This document shows, one piece after another, positions 1 to 5,233 of a DNA stretch of 9,460 bases (its first letter is position 1; each line of letters starts with the position of its first letter). The stretch is taken from positions 1-9,460 of the forward strand of contig JAEXUU010000650.1 of NCBI GenBank assembly GCA_023452965.1. The letters are read 5' to 3'. This DNA is from Pseudomonadota bacterium. Its GTDB lineage: Bacteria; Pseudomonadota; Alphaproteobacteria; Rhizobiales; Beijerinckiaceae. The notes below the pieces were generated by a model. The model made no database searches, was not told where the DNA came from, and was given only the letters and a program-made list of their open reading frames with translations. Made by a program: the position numbers and the translations under genes.

Positions 1-332
1 TCGAGCGCGTGCTCGGCATCGACGAAGGCGCAGACGCCGCCCTTCTTCTGGGCTTCGGCGATGGTGTGCAGGGCGAGCGTGGTCTTGCCGGAGGATTCCG
101 GCCCGTAGATCTCGACGACGCGGCCCTTGGGCAGACCGCCGACGCCGAGCGCGATGTCGAGGCCGAGCGAGCCGGTCGAGACCGTCTCGATCTCGATCGC
201 CTGCTGGTTCTTGCCCAGGCGCATGATCGAGCCCTTGCCGAAGGCCCGTTCGATCTGCGAGAGCGCCGCGTCGAGCGCCTTAGCCTTGTCCATCGAAGAG
301 CCTTCCACGAGCTTGAGATTCGCCTGATTCAC
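1..332 (-). CDS. recA: RecA recombinase, N-terminal part (cut by left edge)
   Basis: RecA forms ATP-dependent filaments on single-stranded DNA, drives strand exchange in homologous recombination and triggers LexA self-cleavage in the SOS response. The first 110 codons are present. The N-terminal helix and linker read [16 protein letters not shown] (about residues 25-40), followed by [20 protein letters not shown], the Walker A motif GPESSGKT (77-84) and the DAEHAL segment (105-110) with the catalytic glutamate E107. The rest of the ATPase core, the DNA-binding loops and the C-terminal domain lie outside the window. I chose the GTG at 332 because an AAGGAG Shine-Dalgarno sits 8 nt upstream and because this start gives the usual short alphaproteobacterial leader before [11 protein letters not shown]. 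The ATG at 293 is the alternative. The upstream LexA box implies SOS induction. Identity is certain; the exact start is likely. Confidence 0.97.
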   Translation of the reverse strand, partial: MNQANLKLVEGSSMDKAKALDAALSQIERAFGKGSIMRLGKNQQAIEIETVSTGSLGLDIALGVGGLPKGRVVEIYGPESSGKTTLALHTIAEAQKKGGVCAFVDAEHAL

Positions 333-340
333 GACGTGCG

Positions 341-346
341 CTCCTT
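341..346 (-). promoter_or_regulatory. recA ribosome binding site
   Basis: On the minus strand this reads AAGGAG, a strong Shine-Dalgarno, 8 nt before the GTG at 332. It decides between that GTG and the internal ATG at 293, which has no comparable upstream motif. Confidence 0.8.
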
Positions 347-388
347 ATGGCAGGGGCGCGAGGACATCTCAATCGCGCCGATCAGCGA

Positions 389-417
389 CTATGGTCACTG
401 TTTGTTCTCATGCGCAA
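389..417 (-). promoter_or_regulatory. Candidate recA promoter (-35/-10)
   Basis: On the minus strand, TTGCGC (412-417) and CCATAG (389-394) are separated by 17 nt, a plausible housekeeping-sigma arrangement with a -35 resembling the alphaproteobacterial CTTG-type hexamer. The -10 match is weak. Transcription would start near 380 and give a leader of about 50 nt before the recA start. The -35 directly abuts the LexA box at 418-432, as expected for a promoter silenced by LexA. This is inferred from sequence pattern only. Confidence 0.45.
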
Positions 418-432
418 GTTCTTTTTTTGTTC
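418..432 (-). promoter_or_regulatory. LexA (SOS) box, GTTC-N7-GTTC
   Basis: The plus strand shows GTTC, seven T residues, then GTTC; read towards recA it is GAAC-N7-GAAC. This direct repeat is the established LexA operator of alphaproteobacteria, unlike the CTGT-N8-ACAG palindrome of enterics. It lies 86 bp upstream of the recA start and abuts the candidate -35. A further GTTC at 404-407 has 10-bp spacing to the box and may be an accessory half-site or chance. The family motif and its position before recA make this a strong call. Confidence 0.88.
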
Positions 433-715
433 TCGACGATGTAGCGGTTTCATATGCCCAGCGGGGCCGGGCTCGACGCCGGCCTCCGGCTGCGACAGGC
501 TCGTGCGCGGGCAGCGTCGGAGGCGGGTGGCGAGGCCCTGCCGGCCGGTTCCAGGCCGCGCATGCGCCCGGCGCAGGGCCGTCCGCACATGGCCGGCCTC
601 GACCGTGAAGGCGCGTTGCAGGAAGACCGGGACAACGCCGCCACGCGCATATCGGCCCGGCCTCGATGCCGGACAGCATGAGGTCCGGCGGCGGCGAGGT
701 CCGGGGGGAACTGGT

Positions 716-1930
716 GTGAAGCTGCCATTGTGGGGAAGCGCGCTCAGCGCGACTCTCCTCGTGCAAGTCGCAAGCTCGTTCGCCGCTGCCGCGATTCCGC
801 TTCTGGGGCCGATCCTGACGCTGCGCTGGGGGCTGGCGCCCGAGGATATCGGCTATGTCTCGGCCGTGGTCTCGGTCGGGATATGCTGGTTCCTGGCCTG
901 CGGCGGGCCGATGCTCGATCATTACGGACCGATCCGCACCTTGCAGCTCGGCCTGGTCCTCGTTGCCGCGGGCCTCGCGCTGCTGGCGCAGCCGCTCGGC
1001 GCGCTCGGCCTCGTCGGCGCGCTGCTCGTCGGCCTGGGGTTGGCGCCGAACACGCCCGCCGGCAGCCAGGTGCTGATGCGTGCCTCACCGCCGGAACACC
1101 GCACGCTGATCTTCTCCATCAAGCAGGCGGGCGTGCCGCTCGGAGGCGCGATCGCCGGCATCGTGGTCGCGCCGCTGGTGCTGGCATTCGGCTTCACCGG
1201 CGCGGTCGTGGCGCTGGTCGCCATCGTGCTCGCCTGCGCCCTGCTGGCCCAGCTCTTCCAGCGGCGGCTCGACGCCGAGAAGGGGCCGCGGAACCCGGGC
1301 TGGCCGCGCTTGTTCCTGTCGCCATCCTCCCTGACCAGGGCGGCGCGGGTTCTCAATTCCCATCCGGCCTTGCCGATGCTGACCGCGATGGGGGTGGCGT
1401 TCTCGATCACGCAGTCCTGCATCACTGCCTTCACCGCGACCTATATGGTCACCGAGCGTGGGCAGAGCCTGGCGCAGGCCGGGCTCTACATGTCGATGCT
1501 GCTGGCGGCGAGCACGGTGGCCCGCATCTTCTTCGGCTGGCTGGCCGACAGGCTGGGCAACGGCCTGACGCTCCTGTCGGTCCTGGCGCTGGGCGCGGGC
1601 GGCGCGGTCCTCCTGCTGGTCTGGTCCGCGCCCGCCAGCCCCTGGCTGATCTATGGCTGCATGGTGCTTGTCGGCGCGACCTCGATGGGCTGGAACGGCG
1701 TCCACATGGCCGAGCTGGCGCGGGCTTCGCCGGTCGCGCTGATCGGCGAGGTGACCTCCGGCGCCAGCTTGTTCGGCTTCATCGGCTCGATCTGCGGGCC
1801 GCTGATGTTCGCCGTCGTCGCCGGGAGGACCGGAAACTTCACCTGGCCGTTCGTGCTCGTCGCCGGCCAGCTGATCGCCTTCGGCGTGTTCGCGCTCTGC
1901 CGCCGGCCGGATCGCACGCCGCCGGCCTAG
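716..1930 (+). CDS. Major facilitator superfamily (MFS) transporter
   Basis: A 404-residue polytopic membrane protein of normal MFS length, with about 12 hydrophobic segments in two halves. A motif-A-like loop, GGPMLDHYGPIRT (63-75), follows the second segment, and its counterpart in the second half is GWLADRLGNG (274-283). FSIKQAGVPLGGAIAG (133-148) fits the glycine-rich motif-C region of segment 5. A charged central loop lies around 180-215. These features support a proton-coupled or facilitated carrier of small molecules in the inner membrane; the substrate cannot be read from the sequence. The GTG at 716 is chosen because the hydrophobic N-terminus starts just after it and a purine-rich run (GGGGGGAA, 703-710) precedes it. 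A longer frame from 347 would run through the recA LexA box and adds Arg/Pro-rich residues with no family resemblance. A small membrane-protein gene follows after 68 bp on the same strand. Confidence 0.85.
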   Translation: MKLPLWGSALSATLLVQVASSFAAAAIPLLGPILTLRWGLAPEDIGYVSAVVSVGICWFLACGGPMLDHYGPIRTLQLGLVLVAAGLALLAQPLGALGLVGALLVGLGLAPNTPAGSQVLMRASPPEHRTLIFSIKQAGVPLGGAIAGIVVAPLVLAFGFTGAVVALVAIVLACALLAQLFQRRLDAEKGPRNPGWPRLFLSPSSLTRAARVLNSHPALPMLTAMGVAFSITQSCITAFTATYMVTERGQSLAQAGLYMSMLLAASTVARIFFGWLADRLGNGLTLLSVLALGAGGAVLLLVWSAPASPWLIYGCMVLVGATSMGWNGVHMAELARASPVALIGEVTSGASLFGFIGSICGPLMFAVVAGRTGNFTWPFVLVAGQLIAFGVFALCRRPDRTPPA

Positions 1931-1998
1931 GCGGGAGCCGGACGGGCGAAAGGAGCGGCCCTCGCACTGCGGCACAGCGATCGAAGCGGCGACGTGCT

Positions 1999-2568
1999 AT
2001 GCCGTCCGGGCTTCCCCCGCAGATCGGGCCCTTCATGCGCACCCGGCTTCTTCGTCTCCTGCTCATCCCGGTCGATCTCGTCGTCGGCCTGATCATCGTG
2101 CTCGACGAGCTGGCGCGGCCGCTCTACCGGCCGCTGCTTGCCTGGTTCGGCTCGTTCCGGATCGTGGCGAGGATCGAGGCGGCGATCGGGCGCCTGCCGC
2201 CCTATGGCGTTCTCGCCCTGCTGGCGGTGCCTTTCGCCGTCGCCGAGCCGCTGAAGCTGCTCTCGCTGCTTCTGCTGGCGCGCGGCGCCTGGTTCGGCGG
2301 CATCGCGCTGATGGCGGTCGGCCATCTCACCAGCTTCCTTTTGGTCGAGCGGGTCTACCATGCCGGGCGCACGCAATTGCTGACGATCGGCTGGTTCGCG
2401 CGCTGCATGGCCTGGCTCGACCGGATCAGGGAGATCGTGGTCGAGCGGGTCAAGGCGTCCGCCGCCTGGCAGCGCGCCGTGGTGCTGGGCCGGGCAGTAC
2501 GGGAGCGCGCGCGCTCCTGGCTCGGGCGGCTGCGGGCCCGGCGGCAAAGGAGAGGGAATTCGGGCTGA
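1999..2568 (+). CDS. Small membrane protein of unknown function
   Basis: A 189-residue protein that I cannot assign to a named family, although the segment LPPYGVLALLAVPFAVAEPLK (67-86) resembles uncharacterised rhizobial membrane proteins I recall. Hydrophobic segments lie at about 17-36, 69-92 and 98-117. A strongly basic, Arg-rich cytoplasmic-type tail follows (about 140-186), suggesting an anchored protein with an amphipathic charged C-terminus. The start is ATG 1999; ATG 2035 (MRTRLLRLLL) is a good alternative since it begins right at the first hydrophobic segment, and neither has a strong Shine-Dalgarno. An AAAGGAG motif at 1949-1955 is too far from both starts to serve them. It lies 68 bp after the MFS gene, so co-transcription is possible. 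The reading frame and codon pattern look coding; no function is proposed. Confidence 0.75.
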   Translation: MPSGLPPQIGPFMRTRLLRLLLIPVDLVVGLIIVLDELARPLYRPLLAWFGSFRIVARIEAAIGRLPPYGVLALLAVPFAVAEPLKLLSLLLLARGAWFGGIALMAVGHLTSFLLVERVYHAGRTQLLTIGWFARCMAWLDRIREIVVERVKASAAWQRAVVLGRAVRERARSWLGRLRARRQRRGNSG

Positions 2569-2593
2569 GGCGAGGGGCGATGCCTAGCTCGCC
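2569..2593. terminator. Candidate bidirectional hairpin between convergent genes
   Basis: GGCGAG (2569-2574) pairs with CTCGCC (2588-2593), and within the loop GGC (2576-2578) can pair with GCC (2582-2584). The hairpin starts directly after the stop of the plus-strand gene and takes in the last codons of the minus-strand gene. There is no T-tract on either side, so it is at best a weak intrinsic terminator. Confidence 0.3.
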
Positions 2594-3081
2594 GGTTTCT
2601 CGGGCCGCTCCGGGCCAGCTGGCTCCGGCGCCTTCTGCCACGCCGCGCCGAGGCGCTCCAGCTCCAGCGTGTAGCAGTAGATCGCGAACAGCATGGCAAA
2701 GACCAAAAGGCAGCGCCAGAGCAGCCCCGCGTCGAGACTGAGCTGCTGGATCGCCGGCAGCTGGCGCAGGAAATAGATCGAGAAGAGCGCTCCGCCGAAG
2801 ATCGAGGAGAGGCGGCCGGCAAAGGCGAGGAGGTGGCCGAGCACCGGGCTGTAGATGCCGTCCGGCACCGGCACATGACGCAGGCGCGTCCAGTAGCAGC
2901 TCTGGCCGATCAGGATCGCGATGACGACCTGGAGCAGGATCGAAGCCGGCAGGCTGTGCAGCTCGCCGGGCTTCTCGGTGACGATCCGGAAGGCCATGTG
3001 GATGTAGAAGAGCAGCAGCGCGGCGCAGATGGTCTGCAGCAGAAGCAGGATGCCATAGGCGAGGCGAGGCCGTGCGGTCAT
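2584..3081 (-). CDS. Four-segment membrane protein of unknown function
   Basis: A 165-residue protein with four hydrophobic segments at about 9-31, 46-64, 79-105 and 118-137. A Pro/Glu/Lys-rich soluble tail follows (149-165, KAPEPAGPERPEKPAS). I do not recognise a named family. The ATG at 3081 is the only sensible start since the first membrane segment begins at residue 9, but no Shine-Dalgarno is visible in the 9 nt that separate it from the composite repeat at 3091. Its promoter must therefore lie in or beyond the repeat, or it is read through from the TetR gene upstream on the same strand. It converges on the preceding membrane-protein gene with only 15 bp between stops. Confidence 0.75.
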   Translation of the reverse strand: MTARPRLAYGILLLLQTICAALLLFYIHMAFRIVTEKPGELHSLPASILLQVVIAILIGQSCYWTRLRHVPVPDGIYSPVLGHLLAFAGRLSSIFGGALFSIYFLRQLPAIQQLSLDAGLLWRCLLVFAMLFAIYCYTLELERLGAAWQKAPEPAGPERPEKPAS

Positions 3082-3095
3082 GGCGGCAAACTAGA

Positions 3096-3139
3096 GCATT
3101 TTCGAGCGAAGCGGGTACCGGTTCGCGTGAAGAAAATGC
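3096..3139. repeat. Hairpin 1 of the composite repeat
   Basis: GCATTTTC (3096-3103) is the exact reverse complement of GAAAATGC (3132-3139). Inside, the GCGAA...TTCGC arms flanking GGTACC (3115-3120) give a second, imperfect stem. Confidence 0.7.
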
Positions 3140-3158
3140 GATGAAACAAAGAGATAGA

Positions 3159-3191
3159 GCATTTCCGCGATTCTCTGCATCGTGGAAATGC
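3159..3191. repeat. Hairpin 2 of the composite repeat
   Basis: Arms GCATTTCCGCGAT (3159-3171) and ATCGTGGAAATGC (3179-3191) pair at 12 of 13 positions around a 7-nt loop, and the remaining pair is G-T (wobble in RNA). It starts 24 bp past the TetR stop on that gene's strand and could act as a terminator or an RNA-end stabiliser, although no U-tract follows. Confidence 0.7.
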
Positions 3192-3214
3192 GCTAGTCGC
3201 TGGCCGGGAGGCGA

Positions 3215-3802
3215 TCAAACGGCGGGTTCGCGCAAGGCCGCGCCTGCCAACGCCGCGGCGGCGCGCCCGGCGGCCTCGACATAAGCCGGGTCGCGGTGGA
3301 TCAGCATGATCGCAAAGGCGCCGTCCATCAGCAGCACGATCTGGCGCGCCAGCTCCGGGGGGGCAGCAATGCGGTGCGCCGCGCATGCGCCGGAAAGCCA
3401 GCTTTCGAAGCCGGCCTTGTGGCGGGCGCCGATCCTGATCGCGGGATGTCCGGGCAGGGCGGCGAGTTCGGCGGCCGTGCGCAGGAAGCCGCAGCCCTTC
3501 CAGCGCGGATTGCGCGCGGCACGCGCGAGATTCTGGAAGATCGCCTCGACCTTCTCCGGCAGTCCGCCCTTGGCGGCGTCGAACCAGCCGGCCATCAGCT
3601 TGAGATTGGGCTGGTCGCGCGCTTCGAGATAGGCGGCGACGAGCTCGTCCTTGCTCTCGAAATGGTAGTAGAGCGTGCGCTTGGTCAGGCCCGCCTTCTC
3701 GGCGACGGCATCGACGCTGACCGCGCGGATACCCTCGGCATAGAAGAGCTTGCTCGCGGCGTCGACGATGCGCTTGCGCGTCGGGCTTTCGGGTTCGGTC
3801 AT
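3215..3802 (-). CDS. TetR/AcrR-family transcriptional repressor
   Basis: A 195-residue protein of typical TetR length. The N-terminal helix-turn-helix region spans about 8-57: RIVDAASKLFYAEGIRAVSVDAVAEKAGLT, then KRTLYYHFESKDEL, the hallmark recognition helix and its flank. The rest (about 60-195) is the all-helical ligand-binding and dimerisation part, including GCGFLRTAAELAALPGHPA (103-121), a pattern common in TetR regulators next to small-molecule metabolism genes. The ligand is unknown. I chose ATG 3802, which starts MTEPESPTRKRIVD; a longer frame from 3961 would run through the divergent promoter region and into the hydratase gene. GTATAC-type repeats lie just upstream, and a divergent enoyl-CoA hydratase gene begins 86 bp from this start. 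Autorepression and repression of that gene are inferred from this arrangement. Confidence 0.92.
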   Translation of the reverse strand: MTEPESPTRKRIVDAASKLFYAEGIRAVSVDAVAEKAGLTKRTLYYHFESKDELVAAYLEARDQPNLKLMAGWFDAAKGGLPEKVEAIFQNLARAARNPRWKGCGFLRTAAELAALPGHPAIRIGARHKAGFESWLSGACAAHRIAAPPELARQIVLLMDGAFAIMLIHRDPAYVEAAGRAAAALAGAALREPAV

Positions 3803-3809
3803 GCCGTTA

Positions 3810-3837
3810 TGTATACCGTATAGGTAGTATACGTAAA
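3810..3837 (-). promoter_or_regulatory. Candidate promoter of the TetR gene
   Basis: On the minus strand, TTTACG (3832-3837) and TATACA (3810-3815) are separated by 16 nt. The -10 ends only 7 nt before the ATG at 3802, and no Shine-Dalgarno precedes that ATG, so the message may be leaderless. The operator repeats overlap both hexamers. Based on hexamer matching only. Confidence 0.4.
3811..3832. promoter_or_regulatory. Candidate TetR operator, GTATAC-N10-GTATAC
   Basis: Two copies of the palindrome GTATAC (3811-3816 and 3827-3832) flank a 10-bp spacer, and a third half-site GTATA (3818-3822) forms TATAC-C-GTATA with the first copy. TetR dimers bind short inverted repeats in the intergenic region next to their own gene, and this is the only strong dyad between the two divergent genes. 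It is AT-rich in a GC-rich setting and overlaps the candidate -35/-10 of the regulator gene, so binding would block that promoter. The binding protein is inferred from location. Confidence 0.6.
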
Positions 3838-3887
3838 CGGCGCGGCGAGGCAGCGTGGCGGCACCCGAAACTGCTGGAGCCCATGCC

Positions 3888-4709
3888 ATGTCCGAGATCG
3901 ACACCGTCCTCATGCAATGCCGGGAGGGCGTCGCGACGCTGACGCTCAACCGCCCTGCCAAGCTGAATGCGCTGAACTATGCGCTGATCGACCGCCTGCT
4001 CCTGCTGCTGGACCGGATCGAGACCGATCCTGCCATCCGCGCGGTGATCCTGACCGGGGCGGGCGAGCGCGCCTTCTCGGCCGGCGGCGACATCGCCGAA
4101 TTCTCGCGCAGCGTCGCGGCCGGGCCGGACTATGCAGTGCGGGATTTCGTCCGCCGCGGGCAGGCCCTGACGGCGCGGATTGAGGCCTTCCCGAAGCCGG
4201 TGATCGCCGCCGTCAACGGGCTCGCCTATGGCGGCGGCTGCGAGATCACCGAAGCGGCCCATCTCGCCATCGCCAGCGAACGCGCGATCTTCGCCAAGCC
4301 GGAGATCAATCTCGGCATGCCGCCGACCTTCGGCGGCACGCAGCGCCTGCCGCGGCTGGCGGGGCGCAAGCGGGCGCTGGAGCTGCTGCTGACCGGCGAC
4401 CCGTTCACACCGGAGCGGGCGCTCGAGATGGGGCTGATCAACCAGGTCGTGCCGGATGATGAGCTGCTGCCGGCGGCAAGGGCGCTGGCGCAGCGGATAC
4501 TCCGTCATTCGCCGCTGGCGGCGGCCAGTATCCTCATGGCGGTGACGCGCGGGATCAATGGCAGCATTGGCGAGGGCTTGCTGATCGAGAGCGAGCAGTT
4601 CGCCCGGATGGCGCCGACTTTCGACCTGCGCGAGGGGCTCGATGCCTGGCTGGCGCGGCGCGCGCCGAACTATGCCGGCGCCTGGTCGCGCGCCGCCGCG
4701 GCGGAATGA
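3888..4709 (+). CDS. Enoyl-CoA hydratase/isomerase (crotonase family)
   Basis: A 273-residue crotonase-fold enzyme, the usual length. The family typically adds water to, or isomerises, the double bond of acyl-CoA thioesters in the cytoplasm. VATLTLNRPAKLNALN (15-30) is the N-terminal signature. AFSAGGDI (62-69) and YGGGCE (114-119) contribute the backbone amides of the oxyanion hole. Both catalytic glutamates of true hydratases are in place: E119 in GGGCE and E139 in KPEINLG, followed by FGGTQRLPRLAG (148-159). A hydratase-type reaction is therefore more likely than the other crotonase activities. The ATG at 3888 has GGAG 8 nt upstream (3876-3879); the GTG at 3855 is a weaker alternative. It is divergent from the TetR gene, so likely repressed by it, and is followed at once by a DUF1330-type gene. 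The acyl substrate cannot be read from sequence. Confidence 0.92.
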   Translation: MSEIDTVLMQCREGVATLTLNRPAKLNALNYALIDRLLLLLDRIETDPAIRAVILTGAGERAFSAGGDIAEFSRSVAAGPDYAVRDFVRRGQALTARIEAFPKPVIAAVNGLAYGGGCEITEAAHLAIASERAIFAKPEINLGMPPTFGGTQRLPRLAGRKRALELLLTGDPFTPERALEMGLINQVVPDDELLPAARALAQRILRHSPLAAASILMAVTRGINGSIGEGLLIESEQFARMAPTFDLREGLDAWLARRAPNYAGAWSRAAAAE

Positions 4710-4720
4710 GGGCGAGGCCG

Positions 4721-5140
4721 ATGCAAGCCTTGACCAGCTTCACCCGCGAAGCCTTCGCGGCGTTCTGCGCTGCCGCTCGCCCTGGCCCGGTGCAAATGCT
4801 CAACCTGGTCCGCCTGCATGAGCGAGCGCGGTATCCCGACGAGCGGGAGGCGAGCGGCGCCGACGCCTTCGCAGCCTATGGCCGGATCAGCGCGCCGGTG
4901 CTGGCCGGGCTCGGAGGCTGCATCGTTTGGCGCGGCGATTTCGAACAGGCGCTGATCGGTCCCGGCGGCCAGCGCTGGGATGTCTGCTTCATCGCGGAAT
5001 ATCCGAGCGTCGAGGCGTTCGCCGCCCTGTTCCGCGATCCGATCTACCGCGAGGCGATGGCGCATCGGCAGGCGGCCGTGCGCGATTGCCGGCTGCTGCG
5101 CTTCGGCGCGGCCGAGGCCGGTGCGGGCTTTGCCGGATAG
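4721..5140 (+). CDS. DUF1330-type protein
   Basis: A 139-residue protein resembling the DUF1330 family, small proteins with a ferredoxin-like alpha/beta barrel fold and no settled biochemical role. Supporting segments are PVQMLNLVRLHERARYPDE near the N-terminus, GADAFAAYGRISAPVLAGLGG, WDVCFIAEYPSVEAFAALFRDPIYREAMAHRQAAVRD and the final RLLRFG; the phenylalanine- and tyrosine-rich FIAEYPS and DPIYREA stretches are typical. The frame also opens at ATG 4706, overlapping the hydratase stop as ATGA (4706-4709). I prefer ATG 4721 because GAGGG lies 8-9 nt upstream and the product then begins where I recall relatives beginning (MQALTSFTREAF). Either way it is translationally close to the hydratase and almost surely in the same operon. 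Its place suggests a role in the same pathway, but no reaction can be assigned. Confidence 0.82.
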   Translation: MQALTSFTREAFAAFCAAARPGPVQMLNLVRLHERARYPDEREASGADAFAAYGRISAPVLAGLGGCIVWRGDFEQALIGPGGQRWDVCFIAEYPSVEAFAALFRDPIYREAMAHRQAAVRDCRLLRFGAAEAGAGFAG

Positions 5141-5201
5141 GCGAGGCCCGGGGTCGCCAGCGAGACCATCAACGAATTAGTCGGCATTCTCCGCGATAAC
5201 G

Positions 5202-5227
5202 CCTCGGGCAAGCTGGAAGCCCGAGGG
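5202..5227 (+). promoter_or_regulatory. Hairpin covering the ribosome binding site of the 5234 gene
   Basis: CCTCGGGC (5202-5209) is the exact reverse complement of GCCCGAGG (5219-5226), with a 9-nt loop AAGCTGGAA. The right arm contains most of the Shine-Dalgarno GAGGG (5223-5227), which sits 6 nt before ATG 5234. When folded, the ribosome binding site would be base-paired. It could lower translation of the oxidoreductase, be opened by a factor or by ribosomes arriving from upstream, or act as a terminator of the preceding operon; it lacks a U-tract for the last role. Confidence 0.5.
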
Positions 5228-5233
5228 CCTGTC

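Larger units (their letters stand above)
333..715. other. Intergenic region between recA and the MFS gene
   Basis: The left quarter (about 340-455) holds the recA control signals and is AT-richer than the rest, with a T-run at 422-428. The remainder, about 456-715, is GC-rich and I see no convincing gene in it. Overlapping open frames on both strands give Arg/Ala/Pro/Gly-rich peptides without recognisable domains, as expected of open frames in GC-rich non-coding DNA. A plus-strand promoter for the MFS gene must lie here or be distant. TTGTTC (427-432) and CATATG (451-456) with 18-nt spacing are a weak possibility that would overlap the LexA box. Confidence 0.6.
3091..3196. repeat. Composite palindromic intergenic repeat
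   Basis: A 106-bp element bounded by CTAGAGCATTT (3091-3101) and AAATGCGCTAG (3186-3196), which are inverted repeats matching at 10 of 11 positions. It holds two hairpins listed separately (3096-3139 and 3159-3191), and the AGAGCATTT start of the first unit recurs at 3156-3164 at the start of the second. Elements opening AGAGCATTTTCGAGCGAAG and continuing with a GGTACCGGTTCGCGTG-like core are, from memory, dispersed in many copies in Rhizobiales genomes. This fits a non-autonomous palindromic repeat, since no coding capacity is present. It separates the TetR gene from the membrane-protein gene 2584-3081 and could end transcription of the former. Confidence 0.75.

Noticed and set aside
347..715. 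N-terminal extension of the MFS gene from an upstream start
   Set aside because: It would translate the recA promoter and LexA box and add about 120 Arg/Pro/Gly-rich residues with no resemblance to MFS proteins; the membrane domain begins right after GTG 716.
382..728. Small ORFs on both strands in the recA-MFS gap
   Set aside because: Arg/Pro/Ala-rich products, no good ribosome binding sites, no recognisable motifs and several frames open at once, as expected in GC-rich non-coding DNA. A minus-strand stretch including FLQRAFTVEAGHVRTALRRA looked briefly protein-like but has no start, domain or continuation.
1085..1975. Minus-strand 296-codon frame antisense to the MFS gene
   Set aside because: Composition dominated by Gln/Arg/His/Asp is a typical antisense artefact of a GC-rich transporter gene; the sense frame is clearly the coding one.
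730..1998. Long plus-strand open frame running through the MFS gene into the 1999 gene
   Set aside because: Over the MFS region it is the +1 shadow of the transporter, rich in Arg and Ala; only the part from 1999 on looks like a real membrane protein. No sign of a true fusion.
3803..3961. N-terminal extension of the TetR regulator
   Set aside because: The added residues would cross the divergent promoter/operator and overlap the hydratase gene; TetR proteins begin a few residues before the first helix, as with ATG 3802.
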